This document shows, piece by piece, positions 9,104 through 16,559 of a stretch of 16,559 bases of DNA (positions are counted from its first letter, which is position 1; each line of letters opens with the position of its first letter). Source of the stretch: Cudoniella acicularis (lineage: Eukaryota; Ascomycota; Leotiomycetes; Helotiales; Helotiaceae); contig JAAMPI010001281.1 of NCBI GenBank assembly GCA_013054445.1, forward strand, positions 1 through 16,559, given 5' to 3'. A program made the position numbers and the translations under genes. The notes under the pieces were generated by a model. That model did no database searches. It had not been told where the DNA came from and worked only from the letters and a program-made list of their open reading frames with translations.

Positions 9104-11557
9104 TTAGATAGTACGGAGATAGTTTAGTCCTAGCCGTTCTTCCGAGAGTATGATGATTTGTTCTTGTATTGCGATGGCTTCGGGGAATCGCGCCTTCACA
9201 GTCAGTTTCTTAACGGTGCTGACCAGTAAGTCGATGGTAAAAGGGTGGTCGTTCCCCAGTAGAGCTTGAGAACTCTTGATGTATTCCGGAATTTCCAATC
9301 TCAGAGTGCCATCTTTCCGACGACCGAGATACGCACCTAACAAACCTCTCTTCTCCCCCAGCAGTCTGTCTACAGTCATCTTCGCACAAATTGGAAACTC
9401 GTGTTCTTCCCTTAATGCCACCGTGGCCGTTTGCAATACGCTTTTTCTCAGTTCCAGTGCCTCCTTGATCCGCTTCTGCGAACGAAGGATCTCTGCTAAG
9501 GTCAACTTGCTCATCAGAGTACGGATATGGTGTTCTCCAAAGGTTTCTGAGAATCTTCTCACAAGAGTTTCCATCAAATGGGCTGCTTTTCTGGGTTTTC
9601 CATGTGCTGCATAGACACACGCCAATAAAGTTAGCTGCTGCAATTTCGCGAGCTTATTTTCGAAAGGACTGTTTCTCTGGCCATCCATGACTTCTTTCGC
9701 CAGTTTCTCAGCCATCTCTAGTTCTCCTTGCATATAAATGGCTCTTGCTAAATTGAACTCTTTAGCCCTGACAGCAACATGAGTTTCCGGCAGTATTAGG
9801 GACACCTTGGTGAACATGTCTCTTGCCAACTCTTCTGCTTTATCCAGTAGGCCAAGATTCTCAAGAATAACTTGGTAGTGGCCTGCTGCAATATGAACTA
9901 TCCAATGAGGGAACCCCGGGACAGTAGCCCAGTCAAGTATTTCCCGTGCATGTACTGTCTGAACCGAATCGAGCAGCTTTTGTTCTCGATAGTATTGGGC
10001 ATCTGTTGTCGTAGACATATGACCTCCAGCATACCCAAACCCATAAACGGCTGATGGGTTGTAGCCTTGGTTTGTCGAATGTTTTAGAGCAATTAATTGC
10101 TCTTCAAGAATGTGTCTTTTCTGGCTCAGAGCTAGGAAAGTTTCTGCTTTTGCGTCCACTCTTGGGACTCCGAAACCTATTTTGTAGCAAAAGGCTAGTT
10201 GCAAGCATACCTCTTCGTGCAACGAATATCTACCATCTTTTTTGTTTCGTCGGCCAGGCACTCGAAACATTGGAATATCTGAGTGCGAACCCGGAAGTCG
10301 ACTTCGAAAAGCTGTGGGGGCGCAGGGGCAACCTGGTGAAAATAATTAGTATCATCTGACAAGAGTGTGCATATTGCTGTACTTGAAATCTCGCTGCCGA
10401 CTAACTTTGGCTCTCCGTGGAATTTATATATACGGCATTGCGCTCCGAAACCTTGACCAATCTACGCAATTCATTAGCCCAGGTCATAACCGCGCGTGTA
10501 AATACTACATACTGCATGAACCGGAAAAGTGAGAGTATGGTATCCATCGTAGATCTCTCCTCGGGTTCATTTGCCAGGCATTGCTCAAAGATCTGAAGTA
10601 GCAATGTTTTCGTCTCCAGTTCGGTATCTTTCATCCCTCTAATGTGACATCTGGCAACTTCAATAATTGGCCTTTCTTCCAGGTCAGAAGTGTCATTCGT
10701 GAAACTGTCCTCTAAGCCAGAGATGTTGTAAAAAAGAAGCCATAAAGTGAACACGCCGAAAGAAAATGCATCGGTTTTAGTGGCCGCGCTAAACTCAAAC
10801 TCACGATGATGGTGCTCGGGAGAATTCCAGGGTCTTGATTTTGGGAGGAAGACGAAAGGAGTTGTATTTTCCGAGAAATCCGAATCAATCCAGCGAGAGT
10901 ATCCAAAGTCGGAGAGTTTCGCCTGGAGACCTGCAGTTTCGCTTTTGAAGACAAGAACATTGTCTGGCTTGATATCACCATGTATAATTCCTAGAACAAT
11001 TTAGAGGCTAGTCTTCATGGAGGTCTTTCGAACTTACTGGCAAGGTGAAGGGCATTTACCGCAGAGCCAATTTGCATGCAGATGGATCACCTCTCCATAA
11101 ACGATAATTGCATCCCTGCAGCCGTTCTCATAAAATGAAATAGATCGCCGTGACCGGATTTCTCAAAGACAAGAACTGGTCGCATGTCACCATCACCTGA
11201 TGGCTCCCAAGAGATGCCTTTAATGTCGATGATGTGTGAATGAGTGCGAACTGGCTGGTGCGAGAGTATGATCATCTCGTTCAAAAGCACATGATCGCGA
11301 AGGATCCTCTTGAACGCCAAACTGAACTGTGGATTGACTGAACGCTGCCGCACATCTCCAGTTGCGCCTCTTCCTAAGATTCCCAGGGAGGTTTGATATG
11401 TGCTGGGTACGAAATCGACATGCATATCTTGCGCAATTCCAAGGATCATGTAGAATCTGAACGATGCACTTATCTCAGGAGATGGAATTCCAAAAGAGCT
11501 CAAGGTATTAGTGAGAGCCAAATCGGATCTAGAATACCAGGAAGGCCCATTGTCCAT
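9104..11557 (-). pseudogene. Protein kinase-TPR protein, apparently disrupted
   Basis: Predicted cytoplasmic Ser/Thr kinase joined to kinesin-light-chain-type TPRs, a layout common in fungi and often of unknown role. Exon 1 is 11038-11557; intron 10991-11037 (GTAAGT..TAG) joins HLA to RIIHGDIKPDN. Kinase landmarks, counted from the ATG at 11557: glycine loop GRGATG (62-67), Lys83, Glu94, HGD with catalytic Asp179 (the HRD arginine is Gly), DFG (201-203), SPE, and DAFSFG. The part from 10332 to 9104 has QLAFCYKIGFGV, then several TPR helices (AEELARDMF.., EALELRKSVL.., HPFTIDLL..EAIAIQEQ). Breaks: TGA at 11087-11089 replaces residue 157 in the conserved helix before the catalytic loop. In addition, the family-like frame after the 10333 acceptor (QLFEVDFRVRTQIFQCFE) runs out of frame with the TPR part at a six-A run (10238-10243). 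A donor at 10405 instead of 10433 avoids this shift but gives a non-family stretch. Full length would be about 770 residues. Confidence 0.75.
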
Positions 11558-12161
11558 GGCATTGATAGCAGCATCGATACAGCAATACGTAGGGTTACCT
11601 AGGCTGTTCTAGTTGCAGGCGAGTTGATGGTCCATGTGAATCACCGTAGAACTATTCGCATGTTAGACAGAATCTGGATATAGCATCAAGTTAGTAGCAA
11701 GTATAGGATTTTCGAGCTATCAGACATGTAATAACACTGACTGCTGAGGATACAGGTGCTGTGGCGATGATCGGGATACATTAATGCGCAGATGTTTACC
11801 TAGGTACCTAGGCAGCAAGTGCAGAACAGATCAAGCATTCTCCGCTACCCCTGAGTCTAACTTATCGGCACGTACCAATGAAATTCGTAGAAAAGATGAA
11901 AGAAGAGATGAACCGGCAATTTAACAATAACATTATTCTTTGGTTGAATTACTAGGTAATGGACTAATTAGAGTGTGTATCGCTTGAACCTCAGCCATCC
12001 GTTCAAACGCCAATCCATGCCCGCTCGGAGGTATATTTGTACAAAATCAAGCAAACATTAGAAATCTTCCCGCCCCATGCTCGCCAAAACGCAGCGTTCA
12101 TCCGCCCTCCGAACCCTTTCCATGACATATTATATACAATTCTTCATCTCGAGGCCGCCAA
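11558..12161. other. Intergenic region between the kinase-TPR gene and ERG1
   Basis: No independent gene seen. Just upstream of the kinase ATG the same frame stays open and protein-like back to a TAG at 11609-11611. Eight codons before that TAG is another ATG at 11633-11635, so the original start may lie there. The right part, adjoining the ERG1 stop at 12162, must hold the ERG1 3' untranslated region. Confidence 0.45.
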
Positions 12162-13644
12162 TTAACTCCGCATCTCGCTGAAGATAAAAGGAAAGATGAC
12201 TACGCATGCTTTCCAGAATACCAACACACTTTCCTGGATAGCCAGAGGGAATTTCCAGGCGCCGAGGATAGATCCCATGGTGCTTTGCATGACCATCCAT
12301 ATTGAGAGGAGAGCGACGGCGAAAAAGTGGTAAAATAGAACAAAAGGCCTTCGAATGATGCCAGCGAGGAGACCTGAGGGGCCGTCGATGCAGTTTCCGC
12401 CTTGCTTGAAGTATTGAAAGCATCCTCTTTGCAAGGTTTTCAATTCACGGTCATCAGCTGCAAATAAGCTGTATAAAGCCATAGCAAGGATGTTGATGAT
12501 TGAAGAGAGATTCTTGCGCTTCCAGTGAAACTGTTTCATTGCTGCTTGAACCTTGTTAGTGTCCGCCAAACTCGGGATTCGCTCTGGTGATAAGAGCTCG
12601 GCGAGTAACACAACGTCGTTGAATGCAACAGTCATCCCACCTCCAGTTAAGGGGTGGCGCATATTCATGGCGTCGCCCAATACCACAACGCCCTTTTGAG
12701 TCTGTGTGCTTGGTGGTAAAAAGCTATTTGGCATACTTCGAGGAATCTTTCCGTCGGCGATCGCAGCCTCGAAGCATGGCTGTACTTGTTTGGGCAGTGC
12801 GGGGAGAATAACATTTCTGATATGTCCGCGCACACCACCGTTAGCTGGTGTAGCAGTTGGAAGATTTTCGGGAATATCGATCAGAGCCCGAGTTTCGTGC
12901 GTGCCAATTTGATAGAGGAGGACGGGTGAAGTCTGGCTGAGAATGACAGTGCCGTGATTGGGAACTGGCAGAGGGCAATCTATCAATTCGAGAGCGTAGA
13001 ACTTGCTCTTGACGACAGGTGCCTTTCCAATATATTGCTTTCGGAACCTCGAGGCATAACCGTCGGCGATGATGGTAAGCTGGCCAAAGTAACAATCCTT
13101 TTCCTTTTCACCAGTTGCAGGATTTAGAGTTTTCGACTCCACACCAAGGACCTGCGGGCTCGCGGTGCTCACAATCGTATCGGTGACTTCGGTTTCAACA
13201 ATAGTGATGTTCGGTTGGCTGGCACAAGCTTTTCGTAGTTGGGTGATGAAAACGTCCGTGGTGGAAGGCTCTGCCCTGTGGCCTTGAGCCCTTCTCGTTC
13301 TTCACTCCACCATGGCCTCCAGCATTCTCAGGATATGGGATTTGAACTCCTTGTCCATAGTATATAACCTGGTATCCTTTCACTGCCACTGCATCAATCC
13401 CTTCCAAACAATCCCCCAGGCCCAATTTCTCCAGCGCAGAAACACCTCCGGGTTGCAAGAGCTCGCCGACGATGCGATCGGGTTCCTTCAGCCATCTTTC
13501 AAGGAGAAGCACGCTGCGACCCTGTTTTGCGAGCGCAAACGCAGCGGCGCAACCAAACACGCCTGCGCCAACTACTACCACATCCGCCTCGTGGTGTAGA
13601 CGTCTGCGCTGCTCGTTGGCGCTCTGTAAGGTGCTCGAGGACAT
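12162..13644 (-). CDS. ERG1: Squalene epoxidase (squalene monooxygenase), with a frameshift
   Basis: Squalene epoxidase uses FAD, NADPH and O2 to turn squalene into 2,3-oxidosqualene, the first oxygen-requiring step of ergosterol synthesis, at the ER or lipid-droplet surface; it is the target of allylamine antifungals. The N-terminus has the FAD-binding loop GAGVFG (residues 26-31) ending in Glu50, and RIVGELLQPGG. The later part has ADG (194-196), the hallmark GDAMNMRHPLTGGGMTVA from residue 323, and two C-terminal hydrophobic segments (RRPFVLFYHFFAVALL.. and ..VFWKACVVIFPFIF) that anchor it. The frame breaks right after the conserved HHGR (residue 131). One extra base in the T run that reads AAAA on the plus strand (13249-13252) moves the sequence to the next frame, where FITQLRKACASQPN continues the protein perfectly. 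Ignoring that base gives 493 residues, normal for the family. No intron is needed. The rest is well conserved, so the lesion is either very recent or a sequence error. It lies divergent to ERG25. Confidence 0.93.
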
Positions 13645-14396
13645 GGTTGGGATGTGTTGAGAAAAGGTTGCGGGAAAACGGTTTGCGGATAGTCAGAGTC
13701 TTTGTGGACTTTTGAGAGCATGTGAAAATGAACTCCTCGGCTGATAGTTGACGGTGCTATGCAGCTCGCTGTCGGTGTCGGAACATGTCAAATTAGGAGG
13801 CCAAGGGATGAGCTGACGGTTGCGGTGGATCGACTGACTATGAGGTCGAACGATGCAAATAATGGGTTCAACGTAACATTGCCCCTGGAGAGCTCGCGGG
13901 GTGGGAAAAATTACAGCAGCGATTGGGAGAGGCGATTTCCGCTGGCACGACTCTCCCCTCAAATCGAATTGTCCAATCTCCACGAGAAGGCCCGTTGGAT
14001 GATTCTTGGCAGGGAAAATGCAGGGAATACCAACTGTTTTTGATAATACGGTGTAAATGCAGAATCAGCGAGTTTATACCCAATCGCGTCTTGATCATGC
14101 ACTTTTGCTGCAGATTCAGTACAGAATTACTGATTGCCTTCACCGCTTCGTATTCGTATTCCAGACCCTTTGAGAGCCATTGTCCCAATAGAAAGTCAGA
14201 TTACATCGCCACGTGACTCGTACGACCCGGCAATCCAGTTTCCTAGCGTCTCGGCTGCAGCAGTTCCGCGACGTTGATTGTGGTGTGAGGCGGCCAATGT
14301 CGCTAAAGGGGTCAAATAATAAAATCATCCAGATCGCGCTTCTCAACGACAACTCTCTCTCTGCTACATCCTCATTTCTTCCCTTCTTGGCCCGCC
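13645..14396. promoter_or_regulatory. Shared divergent promoter of ERG1 and ERG25
   Basis: This 752-bp stretch separates the ERG1 start (leftward) from the ERG25 start (rightward). The ERG25 side has a CT-rich leader (CAACTCTCTCTCTGCTACATC near 14349) just before the ATG. It contains a CACGTG palindrome at 14210-14215 and a tandem TCGTAT-TCGTATT at 14148-14160. Fungal sterol regulators bind E-box or SRE-type sites (SREBP-like bHLH factors) or TCGTATA-type sites (Upc2-like factors), so both are candidate sterol or oxygen response elements. The motifs are seen; their use is inferred. Overlapping small frames are not convincing genes. Confidence 0.5.
14210..14215. promoter_or_regulatory. CACGTG E-box palindrome
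   Basis: A perfect CACGTG lies 182 bases before the ERG25 ATG and about 565 bases before the ERG1 ATG. It is a canonical site for bHLH factors, including SREBP-like sterol regulators in fungi. Function is inferred from position only, and six bases can occur by chance. Confidence 0.35.
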
Positions 14397-15352
14397 ATGT
14401 CTGCCATTCTGTCCAATTCCACTTTGACAGCTCCAGATACCTATATCGGTATCTACAATGAGCTGTCTAAGTACAATGTTCACTTGAACGTTTTTGAGCG
14501 CCTTTGGGCTGTAAGTGCCTCGGAGACCGATACTTCAATATGCTAATGTCTCCACAGAGTTGGTACGCATATATGGGCAACGATGTTCTCGCGACCGGTA
14601 TTATGAGCTTTGTGATGCACGAGGTTGTCTACTTTGGCCGAAGTCTTCCCTGGATCATAATGGATCAAATTCCATGGTTCAACAGATACAAGATTCAGAA
14701 CACGAAGATTCCCACCGCCGCCGAACAATGGGCATGCACAAGACTCGTTCTCCTCAGCCATCTCACCGTTGAGCTTCCACAAATTTGGTTATTCCACCCT
14801 ATGGCCAAGGCTTGCGGCATGGAGACTGGTGTTCCCTTCCCAGCCTGGACAACAATGTGTCTGCATATCGCGGTCTTTTTCGTTTTGGAGGATACATGGC
14901 ATTACTGGATGCACCGCGCGATGCACTGGGGCCCTCTTTACAAGAATATCCACAAGATTCATCACCAATATTCAGCTCCATTCGGTCTTGCTGCTGAATA
15001 TGCTTCTCCTATTGAAACCATGGTTCTCGGCGCTGGCTCAGTTGGTATCCCTATCGTTTGGTGTTTGATTACTGGCGATCTTCACATTCTTACCATGTAT
15101 CTCTGGATCGTCGCCCGTCTCTTCCAAGCAATCGATGCTCACAGTGGTTATGAATTCCCATGGAGCTTGCACCATTTCCTTCCTTTCTGGGCTGGCGCCG
15201 AGCATCACGATGTCCATCACGAGCGTTTCATTGGCAACTATGCGAGTAGCTTCAGATGGTGGGATTACGTTATGGACACCGAGTCTGGACCCGAGGCTGC
15301 GAAGAAAAGACGCGAGCGCAAGGAGGCGAAGGAGGGCAAGAAGATCCAGTGA
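14397..15352 (+). CDS. ERG25: C-4 methylsterol oxidase (sterol C4-monooxygenase)
   Basis: This ER membrane di-iron enzyme oxidises the 4-methyl groups of 4,4-dimethylsterols using O2, starting C-4 demethylation in ergosterol synthesis together with ERG26 and ERG27. Exon 1 is 14397-14510 (38 codons). A 47-nt intron at 14511-14557 (GTAAGT.., branch TGCTAAT, CACAG) is followed by exon 2 at 14558-15352. The product is 302 residues, the normal length. The fatty-acid-hydroxylase histidine boxes are all present: HYWMHRAMH (153-161), HKIHH (170-174) and HHDVHH (254-259). Hydrophobic segments occur around residues 47-65, 98-118, 136-150 and 193-228. The charged tail ends in KKIQ, a KKxx-type ER-retrieval signal. 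The ATG sits after a CT-rich leader and gives the expected N-terminus. No break is visible. It is divergent to ERG1, which suggests joint sterol and oxygen control. Confidence 0.96.
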
Positions 15353-15880
15353 ACAGAATGCGAAACAGGGCCTCGAGGCTGTATATATTGGCGGGAGGGC
15401 AATGTTCGAGTTGTACATGTGAGGTGTTAATGTCAAGTCAGGAATGAGAGTGGAAATTGCGTGGGAATGAATGTGGCAAATGCCCGTGAGGATGGAGGTC
15501 TCAGTAAGATCAAAGTCTTGAAGGTCTGCTACACTGGTGGAGGTCTGGTTTCTGGGCGCAATGGAGGGTTCCTTAGAACATCATATAGAGATATCCAACC
15601 CTAATTAATATAAGTCACTACCTAACCATACATCCCGACCCGACCTATTTCATTACCTACTTTTAACCCGCAGCCAAAGTGATCCCTATTTTCTAACGCC
15701 CATTTTTGTAAAAAGCCTACTTCCCAAATTCCAATTCATAAAATCCGTACAGCCAGCTTACAATTCAACCATAGCTAAAATTCCCCAATCCCTCCTTTTG
15801 ATCCTCACACCCCATCATTAACAAAACCGCTTCCACACCCATTCACCCCCTTCACGCCGCAAGAATTTCAAATATCAAAA
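15353..15880. other. Convergent intergenic region between ERG25 and the pterin dehydratase gene
   Basis: The two flanking genes converge here, so it should hold both 3' untranslated regions. From about 15590 to 15870 the plus strand is rich in A, C and T and poor in G. No gene or RNA is seen. The antisense frame overlapping the end of ERG25 is a shadow of that gene. Confidence 0.5.
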
Positions 15881-16494
15881 TCACAACTTCTTAGGAATAC
15901 AACAATCCCCCGCCTCATCCGCAACTCTATCAGCCAAGTCCTTTCCCATTTCCGGCTGGGTCTCCCCTTCTTCCACGACAACCTCGCCACACTTCTCTGC
16001 CGCCTCATCACAGAACCTCGCCATGATGATATCTTTCTCCGACAAGCCAGGCGGAGAGTGCGTTGTCCAGCGTATGAACGTTGTGTTGTAGACCTGCAAT
16101 ATGTCTGTCAACACTAAATATTCCAACAAAACATCGGCACTTTCCCCCTTTCCCTATTCTCTTTCATTCTCCTCATCCCTTACTCATTTGTTTATCTTCA
16201 ACAATAAAATAAATGGAAACTGAAAATAGAAAGTGAAAAAAGAGAAAAGAAAACACGAACATTAGACCACTCAGGATGATGCTTAACCTTCGTACACTCC
16301 GGTGCAACGAGATTCATAAACTCCCAGCATTTTTTGAAACCCTTGAATTTGAAATTGCGCTCAATTCCTTTGCCACTAGATGTTAAGGCCCATTTTCCGG
16401 TGGGTTTTAGTAGGGGAGAAAGGTCTTCGCTGCCTTTTGCGGGGCTGTAGTTGGAGGAGAATTGCGGTTGGATTAGTTGGGGTTGGAGGGACAT
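15881..16494 (-). CDS. Pterin-4a-carbinolamine dehydratase (PCD/DCoH family)
   Basis: The enzyme dehydrates 4a-hydroxytetrahydrobiopterin, recycling the pterin cofactor of aromatic amino acid hydroxylases; in fungi the physiological partner is less clear. Exon 1 is 16261-16494 (78 codons). A 167-nt intron at 16094-16260 (GTTCGT..TTGCAG, with GTTGAC as a likely branch site) is followed by exon 2 at 15881-16093. The product is 148 residues. The family signature is clear: a Trp-containing start helix (GKWALTSSGKGIERNFKFKG), the active-site KHHPEWSN at the exon 1 end joined to VYNTTFIRWTTH in exon 2, then GLSEKDIIMARFCDEAAEK. The catalytic histidines (HH and the later TH) are present. The N-terminus is about 20-30 residues longer than compact bacterial members and the acidic tail ends in CCIPKKL. 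The gene looks intact. Confidence 0.92.
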
Positions 16495-16559
16495 ATTTCG
16501 GTGGTGTTTGGTGCAAGAGGGGTATTCAGTGATTATTCGAGGGGAAGATGTTTGAATGC

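Noticed and set aside
13228..13252. Intron (GTTTTC..AAAAG, 25 nt) as an explanation for the ERG1 frame break
   Set aside because: Far too short for a fungal intron and it would delete the conserved FITQLRK segment that follows HHGR.
13759..14216. Small frames inside the ERG1-ERG25 intergenic region
   Set aside because: They overlap each other on both strands, lack motifs, and lie in the promoter space of two well-defined genes.
15038..15436. Minus-strand 132-codon frame over the end of ERG25
   Set aside because: It is an antisense shadow of the strongly conserved ERG25 exon.
1..16559. RIP-degraded repeat or transposon remnants
   Set aside because: No extreme AT richness, no terminal repeats and no transposase or reverse transcriptase motif seen; the stop codons are too few and too local for RIP.

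Overview
The window looks like nuclear DNA of a filamentous ascomycete (Pezizomycotina). The genes are spaced out and carry short introns of about 47-170 nt with GT..AG ends and CTAAC/CTGAC-like branch sites. The recognisable proteins (profilin, two ergosterol enzymes, a pterin dehydratase, a kinase-TPR protein) are all of fungal type. A helotialean (Leotiomycetes) origin would fit, but the sequence alone does not prove it. I see no rRNA, tRNA, CRISPR array or transposon.

Layout, left to right. 557-1263 (minus) is a complete five-exon profilin gene with a 16-nt microexon. 1264-3824 has no supportable gene; its right end is probably the promoter and leader of the next gene. 3825-6530 (plus) encodes a long, mostly disordered conserved fungal protein of unknown function. 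It has one clear intron and an in-frame TGA that needs explaining. 6531-9103 is mostly non-coding. 9104-11557 (minus) is a protein kinase-TPR gene that appears broken by a TGA in the kinase domain and probably by a frameshift. 12162-13644 (minus) is squalene epoxidase (ERG1), with a one-base frameshift in a short homopolymer. 14397-15352 (plus) is an intact C-4 methylsterol oxidase (ERG25). 15881-16494 (minus) is pterin-4a-carbinolamine dehydratase.

Two themes stand out. First, ERG1 and ERG25 are both oxygen-requiring ergosterol enzymes of the ER, and they are transcribed divergently from one 752-bp region containing a CACGTG palindrome, which suggests co-regulation. Second, the three genes in the middle (the disordered protein, kinase-TPR and ERG1) each carry at least one apparent reading-frame lesion, while the flanking profilin, ERG25 and pterin dehydratase genes are intact. 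Sequence or assembly errors, recent pseudogenisation, or (for one gene) an atypical intron are all possible. I found no convincing new biological system; the frame lesions and the divergent sterol pair are what most deserve checking.
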